From positions 636,001-700,000 of the forward strand of contig NW_022145547.1 in NCBI RefSeq assembly GCF_000002235.5: 64,000 nt of DNA. Direction: 5' to 3'. The DNA comes from Strongylocentrotus purpuratus (taxonomy: Eukaryota > Echinodermata > Echinoidea > Camarodonta > Strongylocentrotidae). Under the pieces are notes generated by a model. The model was not told where the DNA came from. It saw only the letters and a list, made by a program, of their open reading frames with translations, and did not search any database. Below are positions 1 through 13,700 of the stretch, one piece after another (positions within the stretch are counted from its first letter, which is position 1; the number at the start of each line of letters is the position of its first letter). Position numbers and translations under genes: made by a program.

Positions 1-3000
1 CAATGATCTTGGTTTGTTATTCTTTGATCTTCTGTTTGCTTTCTTTTGGCCTACTTCCTTTGCCTTAATTTATGCTTCCTGTCAGGTACTTACAATAAGT
101 TTGGTTCAAAGTAGAGAAAGCACTTGAAGAAAAAAAAACTATGATACTGTAAGCTGTCTTCTCAGCTTTGACTGACAAAGATTGTTGACTTACAATGGTT
201 AATGGATGTAAAAAAAGCTCGACTCTATTCTTTCAACCAACTCCATAACTAAACAAACTTAAAACAAACAACCATTAAGTCTTCACATGGAAGCGTTTAT
301 CTCTGCCGTGTGTATTATAACAATAGCTGACATGCGTTTAATTCTCATTCTAAAGTTAAATGTTGTGTGACTGGTCTGCTCTGAGCACCATTATCACAGA
401 CCACCAACTCTACCTGAATACAGGAATAAAAATACAGATACTCTATAGCTCTTTGCTTCCCATTGGCATTCACCATAAATGCAACCCCATCAAAGTGTTT
501 TAATATTGGAAGCTGTGTTCTTGGACTTTGCAAAGCTTTACATTTCAAATATCATCAGTGACCCTAAAAAAATGAGGCCAGTGAAAATGGACAGAATGCC
601 AAAAGGAAAAGACACACAATCCAAATTTCTCTGTAATCATTTTCTCTGTTTCACTTTAGAAGGTAAGGTCATCCTACAACGATTTGAACCATATTTGGCA
701 AGCCCTCCCTTTCCCCCTTTCTTTCCCTTCCCTCTCCCTTCCTCCATACGGCCCCTTCCCCTTTTTATACTATATCCTATCCTTTTATTCACATCTAAAA
801 TAGCCATAAAGCCACCCTGATATAGGTTTCAGTTTCACTTCAATAATAATTATAAATTCAGAGCCATATTCAAAAGGCTGTATACCTCCCGTACAATTGT
901 GTGTTTAGACTCAAATTTGGGGAAAATGCAACACAAACTACAGGTATTCCATGACGTGACAGACCACATATACATGTAGGCCTTAGTGCGCATGCTTCAA
1001 TATTTTAATGGTGAACTTGTTCTAGATATTTCCATCATCTAAATTTCAAAGAATGTCAATGATTGAATCCAATGATATCCATTTAATCTGAACTGAAACA
1101 TGCATTTTCATGCATAATCCTTAAATCTCTTCTATCTTTGTTATTTAGTACTTTTTTTGATAGGTGCAACCAATAAACTGCACGTAGATAAAAACATAAA
1201 CTTGGGTTCATGAATATTCATGAGGATATGCAGCAAGATGGAAGATGTTTTTGAAAGAGAATACGTACATGAAACGGAAGAGCATGGTCACATCCATCTT
1301 GGTAACGTAAGGAAACACCTTGAGGTTAAAAAACAAAGATATCTCGTCCTCTAGGTGTCGCCCTCCTGAGATATCATTAAAACATCTTCTCTCTTTTCAT
1401 CACCACAAAAAAGTCTTCAGCCTTCAGTTTTTTTCTTTTTCAGTATTTTGTTTCCCATTGAGACATTAATTGTTCCAAGAAAACCATGACGGTTGATATG
1501 ATAATGAGAGCCTCTTGACTGTTTCTTTGAATAATTAGGCCTCTGGCTTTCAGATATGGACATGTACTTCAAGTCAAGTCATAAGGTGTTGGATTGATGA
1601 TGAAAACATTTCAATACAATGAAGAGTTTCTTCCATACTTTCAGCAATGAAAACATCATTTTCTTTAGACTCGTTATACATTGCTCCTGTGGAATCAGCA
1701 GATAATTCTTTTGAAAAATTTCGCAGTGGAAATTTCATGGTGTTCTAGAGTCTGTTAATAACTGTATAAAATCATTAAAACTGGACTTGAATGTGTGTTC
1801 ACTCTATGCAGAATTTTTTTTCACATTCATGAGATTAATAAAGAGCACCTTCAAGCTCATTATTTGTAAGGAAATCTTATAAATAATGCCAGCTCTTTGG
1901 AAACACTTCCTTCAATTGTTTTCATTGTATTGACTGCACAAAGAACAGCTAATCATTTTCACTTCTTTCAAGAGATTCATTCAAATCAGCTAGCAGCTGT
2001 GTTCAAAGATGACATCGCCTCATCACCATGGATACTCAAGAATATGAACGTTCCATCTTCCGAAGTAGATTTCATCCCTTGAATACAGATGATCATCATT
2101 TTTTTTGTAATCAAGAGCTACATCATTTCATTGATATGTTATTGAAGTCAAAACTAACCAACGTCAATAGGCATTTCATCACTTTTGATCCATCAGAGAA
2201 AAAGGTAGGAAATATCCACGGTATCGCTTCCTGAATCAATTTTTAACCGTTGAAGATTCTGTGAAGGGGGTGTCCCTAGTTCATGCAAATAGAGCCCTAC
2301 ACAATGAAATCATCAAGCATGTAGGTCAAGTTGGTCAACCGACACAAATAATAAATTGCTCCTTTTCTGGTCTTAGGATGAACTTGCACGTTTCTGAGAG
2401 ATTTTGATATAGATTTTAGTTCCATGTAAGAGAACCCGCAGCAATGTGAGATTTTCAGAAGTCACAGAATGGTCTCCAACATGACCAAGACAGGCAAATT
2501 ATTCCAAGCCTTTTTGTGCACTAATGGATGAAAACAACTCTGCTTATACAATTTCTTAGCATCGCAAAAGCGCACAATGAAGTACATTCAATGCCTGACA
2601 TGTAAAGAGACAATGCATCGAAGGCAACAAAAACATAGAGTTACTTCCATTTCTCACAATAAATGCAGCTCGTTTCTCGTCTTCACACATATCTTTTCTC
2701 TTTCTCTCTTGACCTCTTTTCTTTCATTTTTACATATCTCTCGCCTTTTTTCTCCCACTTTTGTCATTCATGGGAAGAAAAAAATCTATAGCGTAGCTGT
2801 CCCTGGTCATTTCTGTTGATTTTTCTTCTCAGCTTTTCACGATAAGTATGACATTTACAGCTTTTTGTGACGTCAGCAGCGAGAGAGAAAAAGGAGAGTT
2901 TCCAAATTTCAAGGGACTCATTCGACTTGATTCTGAAGAGTCTTGTAAATGAGCATGGGTTTGGTCTTAACTGTAATCATGCCGCCAGATTTCTAGATAT

Positions 3001-3516
3001 GCTGAGGCAGAAAGGAAGTCCACTAATGAATCAACAAACAAGAGTTTTCTATATTTCTTGTTTTTTTTAAATTCCCAATGAAACGTAAGGCAGATTTATG
3101 AATTTGCGTCAGAATTCAAACTCAACTTTTAAGAGTAAAGTGGGAATAGGTTTAATTTTTTTGCTCTGACTTTCGAGGAATAGCTTTGTGTCCTTTGGGC
3201 AGAATCCCACTCTCTCTTTTCTCTTCCACACGCTATCCATTCTCTCCCCTGTTCTTGCTCGCTCTCCCTCTCTCTCACGCTCTCTCTCTCTTTCTCTCTC
3301 ACTCTTTTTCTCTCTATCCACCCCTCTCCCACTCTCTCTCTCTCTTTCTCACTCTAATGCCAACACATATTGTCAACAGAAGATGCAGAAATTTACCATT
3401 ATTCTTATAAAAATCAGTTTAAATGCAAACTATTTTCCTCAATAAATTACATTTATTTTCCCCCAGCTAATAGAAATAATAAAAGAAAAACCTGAAAAAA
3501 GTCAAACAGAACTTAC
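1..3516. other. MAST intron sequence, no gene seen
   Basis: Minus-strand intron downstream of the 29-nt exon; the next MAST exon was searched for and not found. It holds an AT-rich sequence, a pyrimidine tract near 700-770 and the CT repeat at 3226-3356. Open frames on the plus strand are short and unsupported. Confidence 0.6.
3226..3356. repeat. (CT)n microsatellite
   Basis: Long interrupted TCTCTC tract; source of several spurious Ser/Leu-rich and Arg/Glu-rich frames on the two strands. Confidence 0.95.
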
Positions 3517-3545
3517 CTCCCTCTCCGTACTAGTGACAACTCCTT
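3517..3545 (-). CDS. MAST: MAST 29-nt exon encoding KELSLVRRG
   Basis: Very short internal exon. On the minus strand the acceptor TTGATTTTCAG precedes AAGGAG, and the donor GGGAG/GTAAGT ends it, giving 29 nt that enter in phase 0 and leave in phase 2. It translates as KELSLVRRG plus AG of the next codon. Vertebrate MAST proteins have KELSLPRRG at the corresponding place, directly after the QSAPSL block encoded by the exon at 6992-7306, so both sequence and order support the call. It is too short to be seen as an open reading frame. The following exon (Arg/Ser-rich block before DUF1908) is not found between 1 and 3516. Confidence 0.9.
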
Positions 3546-6500
3546 CTGAAAATCAAACAAAAGCGGAAAAAGTGATTACTTGATTTGCAACTAAAATATC
3601 TTGTCATGTAGCCACTGTAGTCATCCACACACATGGATTATACATGTAGATCAATATGATTTAAAGAAATCAATCAACTCTTTTAGCATTTTAACTTAAA
3701 TTCAAAGTTAGGATGTTAGTCAATATTTCTACAGCCTTGAATTCTGGTAAAATTTAGAATTCTCCATGAAAACGAAATGGAGATCACAAAGTTTTGTTTT
3801 AAAAAAATTATTTATTTGGGATATGTTTGACTTCTTAGTGGATTACAAATCACATTAAGAAGATGTATTTATTTTTCATTTCTCCTTCTATTTACCAATA
3901 CTGCACTCCATATTTTCCTTTATTTGTTTGAAACATACCACTCCTAATGGTTCGATTCATTTTCTTATGTCATAGCTCAAAATAAATGTAAAGAATAACA
4001 CTAAATGGTCTTTCACACGCATTGCACATTAGCCTGTAATATTCCCACAGGAAACCAAGGTTGAAAGTAAGGTGAATGGAATCGGAGGAAAAAATATGGA
4101 GATAACTTTCCACACTGAAGGAAACTATATAATGTCATTATCATTTACTGAGAGACAGAAGGGAGTTCCGTCTATGGAGAGTACTACAGTGAACACCCTT
4201 CTGGCTCTCAACAGATAAGACCATTATCAGATGGAGGGAAAAACCATATCCTGAGGATTTCCCATTTGTGATAGGGATAGGAAGTGTTGCAATGACCAGT
4301 AATAACAATCAGAACTACTTCTATCGTGATGGAATTTCATTGATGTTTTGTCATGTTCATTTTTTCCCAATAGATTTCACAATACAATGTTTCATTTTCA
4401 TAAATGAGCTAATATGAGATTGATGAAGAAAAAATATCATTACTGGGACATGATGTACAGCCACAGACACACTGAAGTCAATGTACAATACATGTTGATG
4501 CTTGAATTGCAAAATTGCGAAAAGGAAAAACAAATATTGATAACAGGACAGCCAGACGGACAAATAATTACATACAGATAGAAGGACAGATAAATGAAAA
4601 TCAACATTAGGTAAGGTTAAAGGATGGATAGATGGAGACATGAAACATTAAACAGCTATTAAACAGATCCCTTCAAGATAATCCACAGATAGGATGGTCA
4701 CAGAAGGACAGACAGAAGGTAAAGATAATTTATGGACTTATAAGAATACTATGTGAGAGTCAATAGTAAACACTTTTTTTTATAGCTCTCAACAGAAAAA
4801 ATACATGTTAATCATCTGTTCTGAGCAAGAAGGGCATTGATTCAAATGCTGTATCACATAGCACCTTGTGGCTCTGCACAGATGAAATGTAGTTAATCAT
4901 ATGGAAAAAGAATTTGTCACAAATTCTGTAGGATGATATGAACATGTATGGTAAATATCTGTACCTGAGCATTTGTATTTAACAGTTTGCATGACCTCAA
5001 GGTTGTGTTATAGGACCATTACTTTTCAGGAAAGGTTGGCAATCATAGACTGTTTACATTACAATGACATTGATAGGAGTGTGTGTCCATGTTGATCATG
5101 TTCCTTCCTGTATGGTCTACATGGTCATGTCTGATTGGTAATTTATAATCCTCACATTAATGTCATTGAGATGAGATAAGCATAACATAGAAGATGCAGG
5201 GAAGGACATAGCCAGTCTTTTAAAAACAGACCTCAAATACTGACGGTACACCTAAAAACCCGACACAACTATTTGAAACAGAAGACATCCTAAACTTGAG
5301 ACATACTCAGCTGCAATAAACATAGAATCTAAATAGGTTATGGTGAAATAAAACATTCAGGGGAAAAAGATTATGTTCTCGTGGTTAGAGCTCCTTGTCC
5401 CATCGTATCACCAACATTTAACATCTATGCAGACATTTCTCATGTACAATTATAGGATAAATCTCATGAAATGTTACTGTAATTTGAGTTAGGGTAAGGT
5501 ATCAGCCGCTGTCAGTGAAAAAATACACGGGGCTCGGGGCGAATAGCCCCCAAAATGCCCAAAAGAGCCTCCGAAAATCAGAAAAGAGCCCCCATAAATT
5601 TGCATAGAGTTCAATGCAAAACAAATTTTAGAGTGTTATTTTTATGCAAGGGAGCTTGAAAAGTAGCCCCCCCCCCCCAAAAAAAAATAGATATTAATAT
5701 TTTCCCTGGCCACTGTACATGTATATCAGTTTACACGTACCATAAAAAGTACTCAATCAGTGTCCTATTCATATGCTTGTTTGTTATGTTGTTTGTTTGA
5801 TTGCATCTCTCTTGTTGTTATACATGTAAGTGGAAGTTTAACTAGTCAAATAATTCTTTTTTCTAATCTTACAAAATTCAAAACTCAGACGACAAAAGAA
5901 ATTTGTTATTAAAGATGTGGTTGTTATTTGTCAAAGAAATTATCAGCTGATGCCATTTATCATGATGAAGATGATGAAGATGACAATAATGAAGATGATG
6001 GGTGTTACTCAAAACATGTTCCTACAGCACATGTATACATCTACAATGAATACATACTAACCCCAAAAGGAAGATGTGAAGGGGGAAAAGAAGATCTTTT
6101 CTTTACCTTGCAAGCAAAAATAAACTATATATTATATATATAAATCTCTAAGTCACCATGTAAATAGTGAAGAGAGTTAATTTAAGCAGATTTAATTTCA
6201 ATAACAGGGATGAAATTCTGTAGGAATTCCTGCAAATTGGTGCAATTGAAAGTACATTTGTCTTTTTTTATTCATTTTTGAAGACAACATAAATTGTCAT
6301 GGTCCCATGAAAATGAATTATTGTTGCAACATCTGCTTGATCCTTGCAATTATTCTTCCTTCAATACCATTATGCTTTTTCTGACAACATCAAGCATCTG
6401 AAAACCACAGAATAAATCAGCATAACCACACTACAGTTTCTCAAAATTGGATGATATTTGGCTTTGTTAAAAGGGTAGAAAAATCACTTTTACATGCTTT

Positions 6501-9500
6501 TACAACTTAAGCATTAAAGAATACTTATTCATGTACATGTAGGTTTGCTAATACACACACGAAAAGTAGTTAATTTGATTTAAGTAAGAAACGTAGATGT
6601 TGCATGCCAGAGATTACATTGTGGCACAAAATATGTAGGGATGGTTTACAACCTACTGGTCCTATGCCCTATTGGTCTTACTTGCTAACACAATTCTTTC
6701 TGTAGTTTACACCATTTGGCCTTGTTCACATGCGGCACAGTATACTGCGGTGGGTTACCATAGTATATGTGAACAAGCCTTTAGGAGTATAAGAAGTTAG
6801 GCTTACAGTGTATGGTAGTGCTAATTCAAACATTAAACCTAACCCTAACTACAACTACAACCTTAGAAATAATCCCAACCATACGTGTATACTTATGTGC
6901 AAATGTGGAATCAAAGTTGCTTAGGACCAGTAGAGCGTCTCCTGCAAATGGGACATTCAAATGTGAAGAGATCAATTTTCTTGCTACTCACCAAACTAGC
7001 TGATAGTGAAGGTGCAGACTGGCCTAGCAGAGGCCTCATCCTGGTAAGATTGCTACCAGAATCCCCTCCTAAGGTCAAGGCATTGGTTGTACTTGACTGA
7101 TAGCCGGTGGAACTCCCTACGCTCAAGTGGAACGGTCCCATCATTGCTGCTCCCAGACTACCGCGCCTGACATAGCGACTCTCATCGATGGAGAGGGGGC
7201 GGGCTAGTTTGAAACCGCGGGGTAAGGATGTGGCGAATCCAGCGCTCTTTGGTTTGGGGCTATGCAGTGAGTCGAGGGTCAGTCTGCCGCAGTCTTCACC
7301 ATCAGACTGCACAAAAAGGGGGAAAAAGGATGTAAAATAATGATTATTTGTCCCGGAATCGGTGCTTAATTGCCTGGAAATGCAGAAAAGGTTGTGACCT
7401 TTATGAATGATTCTTTAGCCTTCCGATGTTAACTCATCAAAGGGATATCCAATACTGCACTTCCTAAGCATGAAATTCGAAATATATATATCTCACAAAC
7501 GATATCATTTCTTCTGACTTTAACCTTCAATATTTATGCAGGTACACACTGTAATCTCAGATAATACATAAACCTCATTAACACTGCCAACAATTGTTAT
7601 CCTTGAATCCAAACAATTAATCGTCAGTTGAGAACAAGAAGGGAATTAACTCTGTGTAAAATGATAAAACTCAACGTCCTTCTAGCTCTCAGTTAATGAA
7701 ATGTAAGTTGACTTAATTCATCATGTGACACAAAGCTACTGCTACAAAAAGAAAAAAGAATATTCATAATACATTCCCTCCCCCCCCCCCCCCAAGCCAA
7801 CAATCCTAGAATCTGGGAGTCTTGTATAAAATGCTGTCCGATGAAGATGTGGAATAATTGGTAAGAGATATTACCTGTAATATAAGAGATCAATGTCACA
7901 ATGTAATAGCTACAATGTCTCTATTATAAATTCCCGCTGTATGGTATTGCAGTTCACATTGAAATCAGGCTGAAATCAATCGACGATATTTTCCTCCACT
8001 CGACACATCAATTTTCAAAACACTGTAGGCTACTATGGTATAGAGTACCTTTAATAGTACATCTATTACAACTTTCAATTTAAGTAGGACATGATTATGT
8101 AGGAGTAATATGTTAACATGTATACTGTACATGTGTACTGGTCTGCTTTATACAATTTATTACATGTACATTATGTGTGTGTGTCAGGAGAATTTGTGCA
8201 CATACTATTAACTTTGGTCCATATTGGTGCACAATGAATGTATTCTTGGAATCATATATATATATATATATATAAACCTTTCATTTACACTACTGCAAAG
8301 ATGGTTGAATGAAATGATTTGGAATTAGGGAACATTCCTTCTTCCCGTTCTCAGTCTTATAATAGCTACTGACAGGAGCTGATAACTATTAATTATCACC
8401 TTCCATCATTAGCAGATATCTCCCATTTCATTATTTGGTAATTCTAATAATATACCCTATCCATTCTTAAGTATCCATTTCCTACTGTCCTCTGATTACC
8501 AATAAAACTAAACTAAATTACAATGAAAAAGATTATCACATCATTACAGATGGTATGTACCACTTTAAATGTCTAGTTCATTATGAGCAATAAATCTTGT
8601 CTCGAAACCGCTCTGCATGACCGCTAATAGCACTTTGACATTTATTATCCCTGGTTCATGAGAAACTCAGACAGTGATTAATTAATAAGATTGAAAGTGA
8701 TTTCTCAAGACCCGGGACTATACACCGCATAAGAAAATAAGAACACTGTTAAGATGTGGGACGGGTTCGGACTTTATCAACTCCAATGTAGAAAGAGTCT
8801 TTCTGATGGCTGTAATCTAATATTAAACATAGAAGGGAGATACTGCAAGTTAAGAATAAACATGGTTTCAGATTCCCTGCATCAAAGATTATATACATTA
8901 AAAGATTGCATTTAATTTGTTAGCTTTAGCTATACTATGACCTTATTTCACTTCATGTGTTACTGATATTGTAGAAACTACCAATCAAATACCAAACATC
9001 CAGATATAATAATGATAATACTCTGGGTTTATATAGCAATAAATTCATATATATACGATATCTAATTACGGCAAATTTATAAGCTCAAATTGTAAAGGCC
9101 ACTATAATATGAGACAGGACCATTAATTTTGTCTGGGTTTGTGATGACACGCATTATAAAGGTAGATTGCTGAAAACAAATGCTAAAAATGCTCATTATA
9201 TTATTTTTAATGGGAGGGAGGGGGAGGGTCTTTATAACATTTACGGTTCAAAGAACAAAGATCGATGCAAACAGAATACCAGAAGGAACACAGTTTGAAC
9301 AGATGCACAGAGAGGATGTGAAACACGTACATGTATGGTAGAAAACATGTTTTCTTGCCCTCATTAGAAAAAGTATGTCAACATGCACTTGGGCACACAT
9401 TGCATGTTGAGCGCAAAAAGGTGATAAACTCAATGTTGAGGGATATGAGATAGCACTCTTCTTGCTCTAGGAGGATAACTACATGTAAATACAGGTGTTG

Positions 9501-10744
9501 TCAAATGAGGCAAGGGGATATTACATAGTGTATCTATAAAAAGGAATTACATCATGATGCCTCAATCTTTGCAATTTCAGTGTATCTGTGAACAAGAATT
9601 ACGTCATGATGTCTCAATCTTTGCAATTTCAGTGTATCTGTGAAAAAGAATTACTTCATGATGCCTCAATCTTTGCAATTTCAGTGTATCTGTGAAAAAG
9701 AATTATGTCATGTCTCAATCTTTGCAATTTCAGTGTATCTATGAAAAAGAATTATGTCATGATGTCTCAATCTTTGCAATTTTGCATTTCATTTGTGAAC
9801 AAGAAGGGCATTATAACTCTATTTAAAAAAAAAAATGAGTTAATGTCCTTGTGGCTCCAACCAGATGAGATGTAAATTCAGAATATAACACCATACCTCA
9901 CAAGCACAAAGGTGCACAAATCACTGACAGTTGTCATGACTGAATCTGAATATCTGCATTTTGATCATTTAATAGCATTCCCATCAAATAAAAGTAAACA
10001 TCTATGAAATTTGCATAAAGTACTCTTATTTTGGATAACAAATGAAAAGCATAAGACCTTTTTGTATTCAATTAATGTTCTCACATATTAAAGGATGAAT
10101 GTGCCCATGTGAAGTGGGCTAACCTACAGAACAAGCTTAATGTTTGGATGATTGGCTTTAAGCTTTAATAGATGATTAAGTGGTGAGACAGACTCTTTGA
10201 CATTAATTTAGATTCAATTAAATTAAGGGTTGAGGAAGGGGGCATGTGCATGTACACAGAATACAAATTAACATGCAAGTATGCACTGTAAAGGTATTAA
10301 CCATCAAAGAATAATACCAATCAATAAACACAATAAAAATGCCGTTCTCAAGGATGACAAAGACGACCCCCCCCCCCCCCCTTCACATCTTTGACGATGA
10401 TAAAATCAAAATACTATTACCCAATATCCATGATACAAAACTATGTTCATACCCGCTGGCTGAACTTCATCAAGCACTTAGTTTTCCCTCTCTGTAAACT
10501 TTAGTCTTCATATTTTCATGATGTACGAATTTCCGGAAATAATGTATGCGTGAGCACCCATTACATTGCAATATCAAGGTATACATCAATACATTTCCGG
10601 CTCTTCACTAGCCTTTCCTATCATATGCTCTGTCCCATCTTCCATTATCTTTATCTGTGTTTATCATCATCTAGATACATCTATTTGATCTATTCATGCA
10701 TCTGTCTCCTTCTCTCAATCTCCCTTCCAGCACCCCTCTCCCAT

Positions 10745-10783
<39 letters not shown>

Positions 10784-13700
10784 CTATCTCTCTTCATCCC
10801 CATCTCATTTCTTTTTTCTCTCCTCTTCCTCCCTCTTGTCATCCTAATTCTCTCTACACTTTAAAAAAAGAATACATAATCGTATTATGTTCAATTTACA
10901 TCTCTTTCTTGTATCTCATTTTCCAGATATTTTGTTAACTTATTTAGTAGCAGGATGGACGGTAGACGATATAAGTTAGGAAGCGCATTGGTTAGATTCA
11001 TGGAATAGGTAAACTTGATATATCAAATGCTTTAAAATGGCATCCCATTCCCTCTGATGCATGTGGGTGTATTAATTGAAACCACATATTCCAAAGAGAT
11101 AGACGAGACAGTTACTTATCCCGGAGGATCCGCCTCGGAGCCATTTGGTGAAAAACGTTCCCTTCTCTTTCCCCCTTGAGCATGTAATTAGATATAGGTT
11201 ATTGTTTGAAAGACAAAGTTGTTTACCAGACAGTGTTATCAATCCTGTCAATGCCACACCTGATATCACAGAGTGACAGAACGGATGGGGCATGTGTAAC
11301 ATGAAGACAAACACAGCATCCAATATATGGGGCTACATACACGCAGAGAGGGGGAAGATGGTATAGAAATATATGCCTAGGGAAATGAGTCAATAACTAT
11401 TGTTCTGCAGGCTTCAGGCCCTCTGCCAATTATGATCATTTACAAAAATTCTTTTCCTTAAGTTCCTCAGGTAGATCTTTCTTACGTCAAAGGCGACTGG
11501 CTGAATTTCTAGATCGAATTTTAGGAATTTAGCTCATATTTTCGAGATGATTGTATTACTTGTCCACATGCAAACGCCAATAATGGTTTAATGAGTTCAA
11601 GTTAAACGTCATTGACTCGATATATGTACGTCAGTAATCAGTCAATTTATAAATTTGTGTCATGCATGTTTTCATTTTTACTTTACCTACCAGTATTCAC
11701 ACAATGACTTTGATAAAAAGCTAAAATTCGCCAAATCAACGCCCCATTTGCATTCTTATTTTTTTTTAATTCAAATGAATTTACAAATCACTGAAAAGCT
11801 CACACAGTATTATTGACAGAGAGTAATAAACTACTACATTACCACATATCTTTCATGTACATGTATAGTGTTTAGAGGGTAATGTACGGTAATGCCTAAC
11901 CGGTACCTGTATTTCTGATAAAAAATAAATGGTAAGGACGATCGACATTTTTTTTTTCTTGATCTAGTTCATGATCTAATATGGCAGAAAAAATGAGACT
12001 AGAGAGGATGTTCATGTACCAGCACATACACATGTATAGCATTATTAAAGGAACATTGTTTGCCTTGAATCTAGGTTAAGGGCACATTGCAAGCTCAGCT
12101 CCGTGCACAAAGGAGAACAGATCGAAGGCGGACAATATGGAGAGACGGGAGAGACGGGGGAGCTGAACTCATGTTACGCTGTGTGACATGACTCATAAGC
12201 TGTGTTCATATTACAGATGTATGCATCTTTAGGAGAATTATTGTGACTTTTTGGTTTCATAAAAGCTTGATATTCAACAAGTTGACAGGCTTGTTCACTT
12301 CAAATGAAACTGACCTTTCACTATCTGACAGTAGAAAATGCTAGCGAGGAAACAACATCTCTCTGACACTCTTCCAATAAGAACTACTCGTTTCTTTTCC
12401 ATAAAGCTTTAAATTTTACACCACCCATGCAGACATTTTCAGTCAACATTTCACTTGGATATTCTCTAGAAAACGCTGCTCATAGAAGGAAGCACAAAAC
12501 AACGAGAATTTAGATTTCTGTAACTTATTTCTCGAGAACCTAGCCATCGTGAGGATGCATCTAATCAAATATATTGAGTACATTTATCATGAGGCATAAG
12601 CCCACTTTCATTTACATGCAGCACGATGACAAAAAAAGATGAGGATTTATATTCTGGAACTTCTTTCTCGAGAACCTACATGTAGCTATCGTGAGGACGC
12701 ATCTATCGAGTATATTCATCATGTGTGCAGGCATAAGCCCACTTCCATTTACATGCAGCACGCAGACAAAAGACGATGAGGATTTGAGGATTTTTATTTC
12801 AGAACGTATTTCTTGAGAACCTGGCTTTCGTGGGGATGCATCTATTGAGTACATTCATCATGTGGCGAGGCATAAGCCAGCTTCCATTTACATGGAGCAC
12901 GGTGACAAGGGCAGGTGTAGAAGAAATGAACTACTCAATGCATGTCGGATGGATGGATGGATGCCGCTAAGTGGAATCCATTCTGCCGAAAGATGGAAGT
13001 ACAGAGCCTTAAGAGTTCAGCTCCAGGCAACTCAAAGGGAATAGTCAATATCTAGAGTACAGGAAGTCCATCTTTATAGCATGATCTAAGCTAAGATTTC
13101 ATACGAGACGGTAGACACAAATGTCAAATTTGTAGTTTCAAATTATTTGAGACTTAAAGAATCAATTCAATATTTGTCACAACAAAATTAATTTGTGTCT
13201 TCCAATTATGGATGTCACCAACATATCACTTTCAAGATTGAATGATAAACTCTATGCTACATTTAGATAACACCCCCCCCCCCCTCTAAAAAGAGAGATA
13301 GATAGATAGATAGAGAGAGAGTAGAGAAAAAAAAAGCATGATATACAAATTTAAACTCTGTACATGTACTTCAAATCATGCTAAGATATTGAGTATTCCA
13401 TGATTTCAATTTAAACCCCAAATGGGCAAATTAAGTGCTTTCAACAGCCTGAATTCCTCGACTGAAATGTCAGGCCAGTACAGGTACATGCCATGATTCA
13501 TGTGGTTTTCAAGCTAAAGGAATCCAATCTGCAGGGGCTTGTTGAAGGATCAGAGGACTGAACTACGTCTAAAAAGTGCAAGCCAGTGAATTAAAGGGGA
13601 TAAACCCTTATCCCAGGGCTGGAATTTGCGATTGATCCCCTCGTAATTCCCCAAACGGTTACGATTGGACATTGCTGCCAGAGAATATTGCTGATTCATA

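Larger units (their letters stand above)
3546..6991. other. MAST intron, no gene seen
   Basis: Intron between the 29-nt exon and the 315-nt exon. Holds two AGAAGGG hairpins, a C run at 5664-5676 and a GAT-repeat stretch near 5960-6000. Confidence 0.7.

Noticed and set aside
3109-3445. Overlapping frames on both strands (Arg/Glu-rich minus, Ser/Leu-rich plus)
   Set aside because: They are translations of the (CT)n microsatellite.
10550-10938. Plus-strand Ser/Leu-rich frames of 80-104 codons
   Set aside because: CT microsatellite read-through with no splice or homology support.
11072-11323. Minus-strand 83-codon frame and a CpG-rich ATGGCTCCGAGGCGG start nearby
   Set aside because: The only donor leaves phase 2, incompatible with the MAST acceptor at 7306, and no homology is seen.
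12612-13044. Frames on both strands near 12.6-13.0 kb
   Set aside because: They overlap the diverged ~140-bp tandem repeat.
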